Assembly: GCF_003851685.1 (NCBI RefSeq)
Contig: NZ_CP027727.1
Coordinates: 3,534,001-3,598,000 of the forward strand
Direction: 5' to 3'
DNA length: 64,000 nucleotides
Source of the DNA: Pseudomonas sp. R5-89-07
GTDB taxonomy: Bacteria; Pseudomonadota; Gammaproteobacteria; Pseudomonadales; Pseudomonadaceae
The notes beneath the pieces were generated by a model. The model did no database searches, was not told where the DNA came from, and was given only the letters and a program-made list of their open reading frames with translations. Below, one piece after another: positions 44,903 through 55,026 of the stretch (position 1 is its first letter; the number at the start of each line of letters is the position of its first letter). The position numbers and the translations under genes were made by a program.

Positions 44903-44942
44903 AGCACCAAAAACTGACTGGCGAGTCGTATTAGACCAAAGA

Positions 44943-44968
44943 TGTAGTGCCATAAAAAAAGCACTACA
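44943..44968. promoter_or_regulatory. palindromic operator candidate upstream of aceA (RccR-type)
   Basis: TGTAGTGC, 10 bases, GCACTACA: a perfect 8+8 inverted repeat just before the -35 of the likely aceA promoter. TGTAGT/ACTACA half-sites are what I recall for RccR, an RpiR-family regulator of pyruvate and glyoxylate-shunt genes in P. fluorescens. The palindrome is certain; the regulator is an inference. Confidence 0.65.
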
Positions 44969-44974
44969 AAACGT

Positions 44975-45003
44975 TTGACGAGCCAAAAAAGCATGGGCAT
45001 GAT
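44975..45003 (+). promoter_or_regulatory. candidate aceA promoter
   Basis: TTGACG (5 of 6 consensus), a 17-base spacer and CATGAT (4 of 6). It follows the palindrome by 6 bases. Use of this promoter would start transcription near 45010 and leave a leader of about 390 bases before aceA. Confidence 0.5.
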
Positions 45004-45398
45004 GGCCTCGCTCCCGCTAATCAGGGGCCCTGGCAAGGGCCTTCGGATCGCCGCTCTAAACTACCCACCTGAGCCGATTCGTGTCTGTACCGCCCACAAG
45101 GTGTGTTTGACGTTGGTTGCGACTGGAACGAAGTTGTCCCGAGGGACGGAAGCTAACCAGGTAACCCGGCTACACACTGATGGATCGTACAAAGGCCCAC
45201 GATGCCCGAAGACCGTTCGCAGTTTGCCCTTACCTGCTCAATTCCCCCTTTGAGCCGATCGTTCATCCCGTCGCCCTCCCCGTCAAACCCGGCTTGACCG
45301 CCTAAGCTTCTGGTCAGCGAGCAGCCATAACCACGTACTCACTACGCGGCTGGCACACGGAATTTTCCACCTAGACCTATGCGACGAGGTTTTTCCCC
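45004..45398 (+). other. long untranslated leader or gap before aceA
   Basis: About 395 bases with no credible gene. It contains a stable hairpin GGCCCT, GGCA, AGGGCC at 45026-45041 and several GGA motifs (CTGGAACG, GAGGGACGGAAG) between 45123 and 45152. A 92-codon frame at 44975-45253 has no recognisable protein. The aceA ribosome binding site ACGAGG lies near 45384. I recognise no known riboswitch. Confidence 0.45.
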
Positions 45399-46724
45399 AT
45401 GGCACTGACACGCGAACAGCAAATTGCAGCCCTTGAAAAAGACTGGGCTGAAAACCCACGCTGGAAAGGCGTGACCCGCGCTTATTCCGCTGCTGACGTC
45501 GTCCGCCTGCGTGGCTCGGTCCAGCCTGAGCACACCTTTGCAAAACTCGGCGCCGAGAAGCTGTGGAACCTGGTCACCCAAGGTGCCAAGCCGTCCTTCC
45601 GCCCCGACAAAGATTTCGTCAACTGCATGGGCGCCCTTACTGGCGGCCAGGCAGTGCAACAGGTGAAAGCCGGTATCCAGGCGATCTACCTGTCCGGCTG
45701 GCAAGTGGCAGCGGACAACAACTCCGCTGAATCCATGTACCCCGACCAGTCGCTGTACCCGGTGGACTCCGTACCGACCGTGGTCAAGCGCATCAACAAC
45801 TCGTTCCGTCGCGCCGACCAGATCCAGTGGAAAGCCGGTAAAGGCCCAGGCGACGAAGGCTACATCGACTACTTCGCGCCTATCGTGGCGGACGCTGAAG
45901 CCGGGTTCGGCGGCGTACTCAACGCCTACGAGTTGATGAAGAGCATGATCGAGGCTGGCGCTGCCGGCGTGCACTTCGAAGACCAATTGGCTTCGGTGAA
46001 AAAATGCGGCCACATGGGCGGCAAGGTTCTGGTGCCCACCCAGGAAGCCGTACAGAAGCTGACCGCTGCCCGCCTGGCCGCTGACGTTGCCGGTACGCCG
46101 ACCATCATCCTGGCGCGCACCGATGCCAACGCCGCCGACCTGCTGACCTCGGACTGCGACCCGTACGACCAGCCGTTCGTGACCGGCGAGCGCACCCAGG
46201 AAGGTTTCTACAAAGTGCGCGCCGGTCTTGACCAGGCGATCGCCCGGGGCCTGGCCTACGCGCCCTATGCCGACCTGATCTGGTGCGAAACCGCCAAGCC
46301 GGACCTGGACGAAGCCCGCCGCTTCGCCGAAGCGATCAAAAAGGAATACCCGGACCAACTGCTGTCCTACAACTGCTCGCCTTCCTTCAACTGGAAGAAG
46401 AACCTGGACGACGCGACCATCGCCAAGTTCCAGCGCGAACTGTCTGCCATGGGCTACAAGCACCAGTTCATTACCCTGGCCGGCATTCACAACATGTGGC
46501 ACAGCATGTTCAACCTGGCGCACGACTACGCCCGCAACGACATGACCGCCTACGTGAAGCTGCAAGAGCAGGAGTTCGCTGACGCATCGAAGGGTTACAC
46601 CTTCGTGGCGCACCAGCAGGAAGTGGGCACTGGCTACTTCGACGACATGACCACCGTCATCCAGGGTGGCACCTCGTCCGTGACCGCGCTGACCGGTTCG
46701 ACCGAGGAAGAGCAGTTCCACTAA
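45399..46724 (+). CDS. aceA: isocitrate lyase
   Basis: A 441-residue enzyme that splits isocitrate into glyoxylate and succinate, the entry to the glyoxylate shunt needed for growth on acetate and fatty acids. It starts [20 protein letters not shown]. The catalytic motif [14 protein letters not shown] has C203. Other marks are [34 protein letters not shown] and [13 protein letters not shown]. Length fits the shorter class of bacterial ICL. It competes with icd and idh (both in this window) for isocitrate. Control probably acts at the palindrome 430 bases upstream. A terminator and REPIN follow. Confidence 0.97.
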   Translation: MALTREQQIAALEKDWAENPRWKGVTRAYSAADVVRLRGSVQPEHTFAKLGAEKLWNLVTQGAKPSFRPDKDFVNCMGALTGGQAVQQVKAGIQAIYLSGWQVAADNNSAESMYPDQSLYPVDSVPTVVKRINNSFRRADQIQWKAGKGPGDEGYIDYFAPIVADAEAGFGGVLNAYELMKSMIEAGAAGVHFEDQLASVKKCGHMGGKVLVPTQEAVQKLTAARLAADVAGTPTIILARTDANAADLLTSDCDPYDQPFVTGERTQEGFYKVRAGLDQAIARGLAYAPYADLIWCETAKPDLDEARRFAEAIKKEYPDQLLSYNCSPSFNWKKNLDDATIAKFQRELSAMGYKHQFITLAGIHNMWHSMFNLAHDYARNDMTAYVKLQEQEFADASKGYTFVAHQQEVGTGYFDDMTTVIQGGTSSVTALTGSTEEEQFH

Positions 46725-46786
46725 GCACCGCGTACACGGCCATTGCGGCCCCAGGGAAGACCTAACCGCAGTGCCGCACAACCATC

Positions 46787-46815
46787 ACGCCCCGACTGGC
46801 TCGGGGCGTTTTTTA
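46787..46815 (+). terminator. intrinsic terminator of aceA
   Basis: ACGCCCCGA, a short loop and TCGGGGCGT followed by TTTTTTA, 62 bases after the aceA stop. Confidence 0.92.
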
Positions 46816-46838
46816 TTTCAGCAACACCAGAAATCAAA

Positions 46839-46926
46839 TGTGGGAGGGGGCTTGCCCCCGATTGCGGTGAATCAGCCACAAAGCCTCGACTGACACACCG
46901 CGATCGGGGGCAAGCCCCCTCCCACA
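46839..46926. repeat. REPIN
   Basis: Inverted REP pair of 88 bases between the aceA terminator and the nuo upstream region. Both arms carry the standard core. Confidence 0.92.
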
Positions 46927-47364
46927 GGTGAATGCGTTCAATACCGGTTTTTTTGCGCAAAAGATTGATCCAGAGCGGTATTCGTCCACGTCCGATCGGT
47001 TAAAAGAACCGCTGCGGCAACTAAACAGCATTCAAGCAAGTAACGGTAACTTCCCCGCCACATGAGAAACATTCGCTTAAATCCTGCGCAAACAATATTC
47101 ATTATCATTTGGCGCGCAAAAACTTCGTTACAGCTAAAACAAAACACATTTGATAAAAAGCCCCCTAATGCCCGCTACGCAAGGGCTTGAGCCCCACAAA
47201 GGTGCACTATGTGCTTATTCCATCGAATAATTTCGCCACAGGAATTTTACTTGCCCGGTGTTTAGCCATAAAATCACCGCGATTGATTGCAGTGCGACAT
47301 ATCGTCACTGCATCGTTACTTTTTCGAGCTCAGAGACCTTTGCTCTCTGTTAAGGATTTCCAGC
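46927..47364. other. gap upstream of the nuo operon
   Basis: About 440 bases, more AT-rich than the surroundings, without a credible gene. It holds the stem CGGTT, AAAAG, AACCG near 46996, a Fur-like site at 47088-47106, a weaker inverted repeat AAGCCC/GGGCTT around 47160-47190, and presumably the nuo promoter, which I could not place with confidence. Confidence 0.5.
47088..47106 (-). promoter_or_regulatory. Fur-box-like sequence upstream of nuoA
   Basis: The minus strand reads GATAATGAATATTGTTTGC, which matches 13 of 19 positions of the Fur consensus including an unbroken GATAATGA. It is about 260 bases before nuoA. Complex I carries many Fe-S clusters, so iron control would be reasonable, but the match is only moderate. 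Confidence 0.35.
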
Positions 47365-47778
47365 ATGACCGACGCGACAGGACTCATGGCCCACAACTGG
47401 GGCTTTGCCATTTTCCTCCTCGGTGTTGTAGGCCTTTGCGCCTTCATGCTCGGCGTCTCCAGCCTCCTCGGGTCAAAAGCCTGGGGCCGCAGCAAGAATG
47501 AACCGTTCGAGTCCGGCATGCTGCCTACAGGTGGCGCCCGCTTGCGGCTCTCAGCCAAATTCTATCTGGTCGCGATGCTCTTCGTGATCTTCGATATCGA
47601 AGCCCTCTTTCTCTTTGCCTGGTCTGTGTCCGTTCGCGAAAGCGGCTGGACCGGATTCGTCGAAGCCCTCGTTTTCATAGCAATTCTGTTGGCAGGCCTT
47701 GTCTACCTATTTCGAGTGGGCGCCCTTGACTGGGCTCCGGAAGCTCGTCGTAAGCGGCAAGCGAAGCTGAAACAATGA
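47365..47778 (+). CDS. nuoA: NADH-quinone oxidoreductase subunit A
   Basis: A 137-residue membrane subunit of complex I with three helices (about 13-35, 65-88 and 97-117). It has [20 protein letters not shown] and [15 protein letters not shown], the conserved ND3 segments near the quinone channel. I chose ATG 47365 ([12 protein letters not shown]) because TAAGGA is upstream at good spacing; an open frame to 47287 is not conserved. It begins a 13-gene operon running to 62307 without long gaps. Confidence 0.96.
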   Translation: MTDATGLMAHNWGFAIFLLGVVGLCAFMLGVSSLLGSKAWGRSKNEPFESGMLPTGGARLRLSAKFYLVAMLFVIFDIEALFLFAWSVSVRESGWTGFVEALVFIAILLAGLVYLFRVGALDWAPEARRKRQAKLKQ

Positions 47779-47788
47779 GGCTTTGGCG

Positions 47789-48463
47789 ATGCAATACAAT
47801 CTCACCAGGATCGACCCGGATGCTCCTAACGAGCAGTACCCCATCGGCGAACGGGAAACCGTTTCCGATCCGTTAGAAGATCAAGTCCACAAAAACATCT
47901 ACATGGGCAAGCTGGAAGACGTGCTGAGTGGCGCGGTCAACTGGGGGCGTAAAAACTCCCTGTGGCCGTACAACTTCGGCCTTTCGTGCTGCTACGTGGA
48001 AATGACCACCGCCTTCACGGCGCCCCACGACATCGCGCGCTTTGGCGCCGAAGTTATCCGGGCATCACCGCGCCAGGCGGATTTCATGGTTATCGCCGGT
48101 ACCTGCTTCATCAAGATGGCGCCGATCATTCAGCGTCTCTATGAGCAAATGCTCGAACCGAAATGGGTGATTTCCATGGGTTCGTGCGCCAACTCCGGTG
48201 GCATGTACGACATCTACTCGGTCGTTCAAGGGGTGGACAAGTTCCTGCCCGTGGACGTCTACGTGCCTGGCTGCCCGCCCCGTCCCGAAGCATTCCTGCA
48301 AGGCTTGATGCTGCTGCAGGAATCGATTGGCAAGGAGCGTCGCCCACTTTCCTGGGTCGTCGGTGATCAAGGCGTGTACCGCGCCGAGATGCCTTCGCAA
48401 AAGGAACAGCGCCGCGAACAGCGAATCGCAGTCACCAACCTGCGCAGCCCCGACGAAGTCTGA
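47789..48463 (+). CDS. nuoB: NADH-quinone oxidoreductase subunit B
   Basis: A 224-residue peripheral subunit holding cluster N2, the last Fe-S centre before quinone. The ligands are the adjacent cysteines in [13 protein letters not shown], one in [12 protein letters not shown] and one in [12 protein letters not shown]. The start [17 protein letters not shown] at 47789 follows TGAGG by 8 bases. All four ligand cysteines are present. It is followed after 72 bases by nuoCD. Confidence 0.97.
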   Translation: MQYNLTRIDPDAPNEQYPIGERETVSDPLEDQVHKNIYMGKLEDVLSGAVNWGRKNSLWPYNFGLSCCYVEMTTAFTAPHDIARFGAEVIRASPRQADFMVIAGTCFIKMAPIIQRLYEQMLEPKWVISMGSCANSGGMYDIYSVVQGVDKFLPVDVYVPGCPPRPEAFLQGLMLLQESIGKERRPLSWVVGDQGVYRAEMPSQKEQRREQRIAVTNLRSPDEV

Positions 48464-48535
48464 TCCAGCCCGCTTCTTTTTATAGAACGAAAACCTGGCC
48501 TCATTCTTTACGTTGACCGAAAGCGATAAAAAACC

Positions 48536-50320
48536 ATGACTACAGGCAGTGCTCTGTATATCCCGCCTTACAAGGCAGACGACCAGGATGTGGTTGTCGA
48601 ACTCAATAACCGTTTTGGCCCTGACGCCTTCACCGCCCAGGCCACACGCACCGGTATGCCGGTGCTGTGGGTGGCGCGTGCCAGGCTTGTCGAAGTCCTG
48701 ACCTTCCTGCGCAACCTGCCCAAGCCGTACGTCATGCTCTATGACCTGCACGGCGTGGACGAGCGTCTGCGCACCAAGCGTCAAGGCCTGCCGAGCGGCG
48801 CCGATTTCACCGTGTTCTACCACCTGATGTCGCTGGAACGTAACAGCGACGTGATGCTCAAGGTCGCGCTGTCCGAAAGCGACCTGAGCGTGCCGACCGT
48901 GACCGGTATCTGGCCGAACGCCAACTGGTACGAGCGTGAAGTCTGGGACATGTTCGGTATCGACTTCCCCGGCCACCCGCACCTGTCGCGTATCATGATG
49001 CCGCCAACCTGGGAAGGTCACCCGCTGCGCAAGGACTTCCCTGCCCGCGCCACCGAATTCGATCCGTTCACCCTCAACCTGGCCAAGCAACAGCTCGAAG
49101 AAGAGTCTGCGCGCTTCCGCCCGGAAGACTGGGGCATGAAGCGTTCCGGCACCAACGAGGACTACATGTTCCTCAACCTGGGCCCGAACCACCCTTCGGC
49201 TCACGGTGCGTTCCGTATCATCCTGCAATTGGACGGCGAAGAGATCGTCGACTGCGTTCCGGACATCGGCTACCACCACCGTGGTGCTGAGAAGATGGGC
49301 GAGCGCCAGTCCTGGCACAGCTATATCCCGTACACCGACCGTATCGACTACCTCGGCGGCGTGATGAACAACCTGCCGTATGTGCTCTCGGTCGAGAAGC
49401 TGGCCGGGATCACGGTACCGGACCGCGTCGACACCATCCGCATCATGATGGCCGAGTTCTTCCGGATCACCAGCCACCTGCTGTTCCTGGGTACCTATAT
49501 CCAGGACGTCGGCGCCATGACCCCGGTGTTCTTCACCTTCACCGACCGTCAACGCGCCTACAAGGTGATCGAAGCCATCACCGGCTTCCGCCTGCACCCG
49601 GCCTGGTACCGCATTGGCGGTGTGGCCCACGACCTGCCCAATGGCTGGGAGCGCCTGGTCAAGGAATTCATCGACTGGATGCCCAAGCGCCTGGACGAAT
49701 ACCAAAAGGCTGCGCTGGATAACAGCATCCTCAAGGGCCGTACCATCGGCGTGGCCCAGTACAACACCAAAGAGGCCCTGGAATGGGGCGTCACCGGTGC
49801 CGGCTTGCGTTCCACCGGTTGCGATTTCGACTTGCGCAAGGCGCGCCCGTACTCCGGCTACCAGAACTTCGAGTTTGAAATTCCGACAGCCGCGAACGGC
49901 GATGCCTACGACCGTTGCATCGTGCGTGTCGAAGAGATGCGCCAGAGCCTGAAGATCATCGAGCAGTGCATGCGCAACATGCCGGCAGGCCCGTACAAGG
50001 CGGATCACCCGCTGACCACGCCGCCGCCCAAAGAGCGCACGCTGCAGCACATCGAAACCCTGATCACGCACTTCCTGCAGGTTTCGTGGGGCCCGGTCAT
50101 GCCGGCCAACGAGTCCTTCCAGATGATTGAAGCGACCAAGGGCATCAACAGTTATTACCTGACGAGCGATGGCGGCACCATGAGCTACCGCACCCGGATT
50201 CGCACCCCAAGCTTCCCGCACTTGCAGCAGATCCCTTCGGTGATCAAAGGCGAGATGGTCGCGGACTTGATTGCGTACCTTGGTAGTATCGATTTCGTTA
50301 TGGCCGACGTGGACCGCTAA
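48536..50320 (+). CDS. nuoC: NADH-quinone oxidoreductase fused subunits C and D
   Basis: A 594-residue fusion of NuoC (about 1-190) and NuoD (about 205-594), as in E. coli and other pseudomonads. The C part has [21 protein letters not shown]. The D part starts around [20 protein letters not shown] and holds [17 protein letters not shown], the quinone-site histidine and tyrosine region, and [13 protein letters not shown] near the end. It forms the quinone-binding cavity with NuoB. It may also be named nuoCD or nuoD. The stop is 3 bases from the nuoE start. Confidence 0.97.
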   Translation: MTTGSALYIPPYKADDQDVVVELNNRFGPDAFTAQATRTGMPVLWVARARLVEVLTFLRNLPKPYVMLYDLHGVDERLRTKRQGLPSGADFTVFYHLMSLERNSDVMLKVALSESDLSVPTVTGIWPNANWYEREVWDMFGIDFPGHPHLSRIMMPPTWEGHPLRKDFPARATEFDPFTLNLAKQQLEEESARFRPEDWGMKRSGTNEDYMFLNLGPNHPSAHGAFRIILQLDGEEIVDCVPDIGYHHRGAEKMGERQSWHSYIPYTDRIDYLGGVMNNLPYVLSVEKLAGITVPDRVDTIRIMMAEFFRITSHLLFLGTYIQDVGAMTPVFFTFTDRQRAYKVIEAITGFRLHPAWYRIGGVAHDLPNGWERLVKEFIDWMPKRLDEYQKAALDNSILKGRTIGVAQYNTKEALEWGVTGAGLRSTGCDFDLRKARPYSGYQNFEFEIPTAANGDAYDRCIVRVEEMRQSLKIIEQCMRNMPAGPYKADHPLTTPPPKERTLQHIETLITHFLQVSWGPVMPANESFQMIEATKGINSYYLTSDGGTMSYRTRIRTPSFPHLQQIPSVIKGEMVADLIAYLGSIDFVMADVDR

Positions 50321-50322
50321 GC

Positions 50323-50820
50323 ATGAACAGCACGCTTATCCAGACAGACCGTTTCACCTTGAGTGAAACCGAGCGCTCGGCCATCGAGCACGAGCTGCAT
50401 CACTACGAAGACCCGCGCGCGGCGTCGATCGAAGCCTTGAAGATCGTGCAGAAGGAACGTGGCTGGGTGCCGGACGGCGCCCTCTACGCCATCGGCGAGA
50501 TCCTCGGCATCCCAGCCAGCGACGTTGAAGGCGTGGCGACGTTCTACAGCCAGATCTTCCGCCAGCCGGTCGGCCGCCACATCATTCGCGTGTGCGACAG
50601 CATGGTCTGCTACATCGGCGGCCACGAGTCCGTGGTCAGCGAAATCCAGGCCAAGCTGGGCATCGGCCTGGGCCAGACCACCGCCGACGGCCGCTTCACG
50701 CTGCTGCCGGTGTGCTGCCTGGGCAACTGCGACAAGGCGCCGGCGTTGATGATCGACGACGACACATTCGGTGACGTGCAGCCTGCTGGCGTGACCCAAT
50801 TGCTCGAGGGCTACCCATGA
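50323..50820 (+). CDS. nuoE: NADH-quinone oxidoreductase subunit E
   Basis: A 165-residue subunit with the 2Fe-2S cluster N1a. The ligands are in [14 protein letters not shown] and [15 protein letters not shown], the normal C-x4-5-C and C-x3-C arrangement. The N-terminal helical bundle contains [20 protein letters not shown]. It works with NuoF in the NADH-oxidizing tip. The gene starts 3 bases after nuoCD and overlaps nuoF by 4 bases. Confidence 0.97.
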   Translation: MNSTLIQTDRFTLSETERSAIEHELHHYEDPRAASIEALKIVQKERGWVPDGALYAIGEILGIPASDVEGVATFYSQIFRQPVGRHIIRVCDSMVCYIGGHESVVSEIQAKLGIGLGQTTADGRFTLLPVCCLGNCDKAPALMIDDDTFGDVQPAGVTQLLEGYP

Positions 50821-52175
50821 CCCTGACCTCCTTCGGCCCGGCCAACCTGATCAAGCGTTCGGCCGAGACCCACCCGCTGACCTGGCGCCTGCGTGACGAC
50901 GGCGAGCCTGTGTGGCTCGACGAGTACCAGGCCAAGAACGGCTACGCCGCCGCGCGCAAGGCCTTCGCCGAAATGGCCCAGGACGACATCGTCCAGACCG
51001 TGAAAGACGCGGGCCTCAAAGGCCGCGGTGGCGCCGGCTTCCCCACGGGGGTGAAGTGGGGCCTGATGCCCAAAGACGAATCCATCAACATCCGCTACCT
51101 GCTGTGCAACGCGGATGAAATGGAGCCCAACACCTGGAAAGACCGCATGCTGATGGAGCAACTGCCCCATCTGCTGATCGAGGGCATGCTGATCAGCGCC
51201 CGCGCGCTGAAAACCTACCGTGGCTACATCTTCCTGCGCGGTGAATACACCACCGCCGCCAAGCACCTCAACCGTGCCGTGGCTGAAGCCAAGGCGGCGG
51301 GCTTGTTGGGCAAGAACATCCTCGGTTCGGGTTTCGACTTCGAGCTGTTCGTGCACACCGGCGCCGGGCGTTACATCTGCGGTGAAGAAACCGCACTGAT
51401 CAACTCCCTCGAAGGCCGCCGCGCCAACCCGCGTTCCAAGCCGCCCTTCCCTGCCGCCGTTGGCGTGTGGGGCAAGCCGACGTGTGTGAACAACGTCGAG
51501 ACCCTGTGCAACGTGCCCGCGATCATCGCCGACGGCGTGGACTGGTACAAATCCCTGGCCCGCGAAGGCAGTGAAGACATGGGCACCAAGCTCATGGGTT
51601 TCTCCGGCAAGGTCAAGAACCCTGGCCTGTGGGAGCTGCCGTTCGGCGTGACCGCGCGCGAGCTGTTCGAGGACTACGCCGGCGGCATGCGCGACGGCTA
51701 CACCCTCAAGGCCTGGCAGCCAGGCGGCGCCGGCACCGGCTTCCTGCTGCCCGAGCACCTGGACGCGCAGATGTATGCCGGCGGCATCGGCAAGGTGGGC
51801 ACCCGGATGGGTACCGGCCTGGCGATGGCGGTGGACAACACGGTGAACATGGTCTCGCTGCTGCGCAACATGGAGCAGTTCTTTGCGCGTGAATCCTGCG
51901 GCTTCTGCACCCCTTGCCGTGACGGCCTGCCGTGGAGCGTCAAGCTGCTGATGGCCCTGGAAAATGGCGAAGGCCGCGAGGGTGACATCGAAACCCTGCT
52001 GGGCCTGGTCGGTTTCCTCGGCCCAGGCAAGACCTTCTGTGCCCATGCACCGGGCGCCGTGGAACCACTGGGCAGCGCAATCAAATACTTCCGCCCTGAA
52101 TTCGAGGCCGGCATCGCGCCAAACCGCGCGGGCGAACTCACTCAGGTGGTATCACCGACCATGGTCGGTGCGTAG
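50817..52175 (+). CDS. nuoF: NADH-quinone oxidoreductase subunit F
   Basis: A 452-residue subunit that binds NADH and FMN and carries cluster N3. The NADH/FMN part has [17 protein letters not shown] and [17 protein letters not shown]. Further on is [20 protein letters not shown]. The 4Fe-4S ligands are [15 protein letters not shown] plus the cysteine in [10 protein letters not shown]. It is complete. Two palindromic structures occur at and after its 3' end (52153-52214), unlike other junctions in the operon. Confidence 0.97.
   Translation: MTLTSFGPANLIKRSAETHPLTWRLRDDGEPVWLDEYQAKNGYAAARKAFAEMAQDDIVQTVKDAGLKGRGGAGFPTGVKWGLMPKDESINIRYLLCNADEMEPNTWKDRMLMEQLPHLLIEGMLISARALKTYRGYIFLRGEYTTAAKHLNRAVAEAKAAGLLGKNILGSGFDFELFVHTGAGRYICGEETALINSLEGRRANPRSKPPFPAAVGVWGKPTCVNNVETLCNVPAIIADGVDWYKSLAREGSEDMGTKLMGFSGKVKNPGLWELPFGVTARELFEDYAGGMRDGYTLKAWQPGGAGTGFLLPEHLDAQMYAGGIGKVGTRMGTGLAMAVDNTVNMVSLLRNMEQFFARESCGFCTPCRDGLPWSVKLLMALENGEGREGDIETLLGLVGFLGPGKTFCAHAPGAVEPLGSAIKYFRPEFEAGIAPNRAGELTQVVSPTMVGA
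52153..52170. repeat. 18-bp perfect palindrome at the nuoF 3' end
   Basis: CACCGACCATGGTCGGTG lies within the last codons of nuoF. It would form a hairpin only with a small loop, and precedes the terminator-like stem at 52185. Confidence 0.6.
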
Positions 52176-52184
52176 CGCTTAAAG

Positions 52185-52215
52185 AAGCGAAGGGTTCATG
52201 CCTTTCGCTTTTCTC
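52185..52215 (+). terminator. terminator-like hairpin inside the nuo operon
   Basis: AAGCGAAGGG, loop TTCATG and CCTTTCGCTT form a 10-bp stem (one G-T pair) followed by TTCTC, in the 136-base gap between nuoF and nuoG. It may partly terminate or mark an RNA processing site. The tail is short for a strong terminator. Confidence 0.5.
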
Positions 52216-52311
52216 ATGTGCGGACGCCTTGATGGCTGTGTAGATGCACATGAATAACAAGATTCCATTAGCCACGCCCGCTGACAACGGGCCAACGAAG
52301 AACTTTGAACC

Positions 52312-55026
52312 ATGGCCACTATCCACGTAGACGGCAAAGCGCTCGAAGTCGATGGGGCGGACAACCTGTTACAGGCATGTCTGTCACTCGGCCTCGACAT
52401 CCCGTATTTCTGCTGGCACCCCGCGCTCGGTAGCGTCGGTGCCTGTCGCCAGTGTGCGGTCAAGCAGTACACCGACGAGAACGACACCCGCGGTCGTATC
52501 GTCATGTCCTGCATGACCCCAGCCACCGACAACACCTGGATCTCCATCGACGATGATGAATCCAAGGCGTTCCGCGCCAGTGTCGTCGAATGGCTGATGA
52601 CCAACCACCCTCACGACTGCCCGGTCTGTGAGGAAGGCGGTCACTGCCACCTGCAAGACATGACGGTGATGACCGGCCACAACGAGCGCCGCTATCGCTT
52701 CACCAAGCGCACCCACCAGAACCAGGACCTCGGCCCGTTCATTTCCCACGAGATGAACCGCTGCATCGCCTGTTACCGTTGCGTGCGTTTCTATAAGGAC
52801 TACGCCGGCGGCACCGACCTGGGCGTGTTCGGCGCCCACGACAACGTGTACTTCGGTCGCGTTGAAGACGGCGTGCTCGAAAGCGAATTCTCCGGCAACC
52901 TCACCGAGGTCTGCCCGACCGGTGTGTTCACCGACAAGACCCACTCCGAGCGCTACAACCGTAAATGGGACATGCAGTTCGCCCCGAGCATCTGCCATGG
53001 CTGCTCCAGCGGTTGCAACATCTCGCCGGGCGAGCGCTACGGTGAGCTGCGCCGTATCGAAAACCGCTTCAACGGTTCGGTCAACCAGTACTTCCTGTGC
53101 GACCGTGGCCGTTTCGGCTATGGCTACGTCAACCGCGAAGACCGTCCACGCCAGCCGCTGCTGGCCGATGGCGCCAAGCTGAGCCTGGACGCCGCGCTGG
53201 ACAAGGCCGCCGACCTGCTGCGTGGGCGTAACATCGTCGGTATCGGCTCGCCGCGCGCCAGCCTCGAAAGCAACTTCGCGCTGCGTGAACTGGTCGGCGC
53301 CGAGCACTTCTACTGCGGTATCGAAGCCGGCGAACTGGAGCGTATCCGCCTGGTCCTGCAAGTGCTGAACGACAGCCCGCTGCCTGTGCCGAACATGCGC
53401 GACATCGAAGACCACGATGCGATCTTCGTGCTCGGTGAAGACCTGACCCAGACCGCCGCGCGTATCGCGCTGTCGCTGCGTCAGTCGGTCAAAGGCAAGG
53501 CCGAGGAAATGGCCGATGCCATGCGCGTCCAGCCCTGGCTCGACGCCGCGGTGAAAAACATCGGCCAGCACGCGCTGAACCCGCTGTTTATCGCCTCCCT
53601 GGCTGAAACCAAGCTCGACGACATCGCCGAAGAATGCGTCCACGCCGCACCGGACGACCTAGCGCGCATCGGCTTCGCCGTGGCCCACGCCCTCGACGCC
53701 AGCGCGCCAGCCGTTGACGGCCTAGACACTGAAGCCCTGGCACTGGCCCAGCGCATCGCCGACGCCCTGCTGGCCGCCAAGCGCCCGCTGATCATTGCCG
53801 GTACGTCGCTGGGTTCCAAGGCGCTGATCGAAGCCGCCGCCAACATCGCCAAGGCCCTGAAGCTGCGCGACAAGAACGGCTCCATCAGCCTGGTTGTACC
53901 GGAAGCCAACAGCCTTGGCCTGGCCATGCTCGGTGGCGAGTCCGTGGACGCGGCCCTGCAAGCGGTGACCGACGGCCGTGCCGACGCGATCGTGGTGCTG
54001 GAAAACGACCTGTACACCCGCACCGCTGCGGCCAAGGTTGACGCTGCACTCAACGCCGCCAAGGTGCTGATCGTGGCCGACCACCAGAAGACCGCCACCA
54101 GCGAGCGTGCCGACCTGGTACTGCCGGCCGCTACCTTCGCCGAAGGCGACGGTACCCTGGTCAGCCAGGAAGGCCGCGCCCAGCGCTTCTTCCAGGTGTT
54201 CGATCCGAAGTACATGGACGCCAGCATCCTGGTTCACGAAGGCTGGCGCTGGCTGCATGCCCTGCGCGCGACCCTGCTGAACCAGCCGATCGACTGGACC
54301 CAGCTGGACCACGTCACCGCCGCGACCGCCGCCAGCGCACCGCAGCTGGCGCGCATCGTCGACGCCGCACCGTCCGCCGCGTTCCGCATCAAGGGCCTGA
54401 AACTGGCCCGTGAGCCGCTGCGTTACTCCGGTCGTACCGCCATGCGCGCCAACATCAGCGTGCATGAACCGCGTACCCCGCAAGACGCCGACACCGCATT
54501 CGCCTTCTCCATGGAAGGTTACTCGGGTTCGGTCGAGCCACGTCAGCAGGTGCCATTTGCCTGGTCGCCGGGCTGGAACTCACCGCAGGCCTGGAACAAG
54601 TTCCAGGACGAAGTCGGTGGTCACATCCGTGCTGGCGACCCGGGCACCCGCCTGATCGAAAGCACCGGTGACTCGCTGAACTGGTTCGCCGCCGTACCGC
54701 GTCCATTCAACCCGGCGCCGGGTACCTGGCAGGTCGTGCCGTTCTTCCACCTGTTCGGCAGCGAAGAGACCTCTTCCAAGGCCGCGCCGGTTCAGGAACG
54801 CATTCCAGCCGCCTACGTGGCCCTGGCCAAGTCCGAAGCCGACCGCCTGGGCGTCAACGACGGTGCCCTGCTCAGCCTGAACGTGGCCGGCCAGACCTTG
54901 CGTCTGCCGCTGCGCATCAACGAAGAGCTGGGTGCCGGCCTGGTTGCACTGCCTAAAGGCATCGCCGGTATTCCTCCAGCGATCTTTGGCCAAACCGTTG
55001 ACGGTCTGCAGGAGGCAGCGCAATGA
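52312..55026 (+). CDS. nuoG: NADH-quinone oxidoreductase subunit G
   Basis: A 904-residue subunit of the molybdopterin-oxidoreductase fold that carries most clusters of the electron wire. The N-terminal part has the 2Fe-2S ligands in [15 protein letters not shown], the HxxxC-type site [15 protein letters not shown], and [11 protein letters not shown] with CPTGVF. The extra 4Fe-4S site N7 (CHGCSSGCN, then C in YFLCDRGR) found only in some bacteria is also present. No molybdenum cofactor is expected. The start has a weak ribosome binding site. It overlaps nuoH by 4 bases. Confidence 0.97.
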   Translation: MATIHVDGKALEVDGADNLLQACLSLGLDIPYFCWHPALGSVGACRQCAVKQYTDENDTRGRIVMSCMTPATDNTWISIDDDESKAFRASVVEWLMTNHPHDCPVCEEGGHCHLQDMTVMTGHNERRYRFTKRTHQNQDLGPFISHEMNRCIACYRCVRFYKDYAGGTDLGVFGAHDNVYFGRVEDGVLESEFSGNLTEVCPTGVFTDKTHSERYNRKWDMQFAPSICHGCSSGCNISPGERYGELRRIENRFNGSVNQYFLCDRGRFGYGYVNREDRPRQPLLADGAKLSLDAALDKAADLLRGRNIVGIGSPRASLESNFALRELVGAEHFYCGIEAGELERIRLVLQVLNDSPLPVPNMRDIEDHDAIFVLGEDLTQTAARIALSLRQSVKGKAEEMADAMRVQPWLDAAVKNIGQHALNPLFIASLAETKLDDIAEECVHAAPDDLARIGFAVAHALDASAPAVDGLDTEALALAQRIADALLAAKRPLIIAGTSLGSKALIEAAANIAKALKLRDKNGSISLVVPEANSLGLAMLGGESVDAALQAVTDGRADAIVVLENDLYTRTAAAKVDAALNAAKVLIVADHQKTATSERADLVLPAATFAEGDGTLVSQEGRAQRFFQVFDPKYMDASILVHEGWRWLHALRATLLNQPIDWTQLDHVTAATAASAPQLARIVDAAPSAAFRIKGLKLAREPLRYSGRTAMRANISVHEPRTPQDADTAFAFSMEGYSGSVEPRQQVPFAWSPGWNSPQAWNKFQDEVGGHIRAGDPGTRLIESTGDSLNWFAAVPRPFNPAPGTWQVVPFFHLFGSEETSSKAAPVQERIPAAYVALAKSEADRLGVNDGALLSLNVAGQTLRLPLRINEELGAGLVALPKGIAGIPPAIFGQTVDGLQEAAQ

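Noticed and set aside
44975-45253. A 92-codon frame before aceA
   Set aside because: TTG start that coincides with the -35 hexamer, no Shine-Dalgarno and no recognisable protein; the stretch is better read as promoter and leader.
46938-47147. A 69-codon minus-strand frame with hydrophobic residues upstream of nuo
   Set aside because: It overlaps the Fur-like site, lacks a ribosome binding site and resembles no known peptide.
48065-50221. A 718-codon minus-strand frame across nuoB-nuoCD
   Set aside because: Antisense shadow of clear complex I genes; no domain and no start signals.
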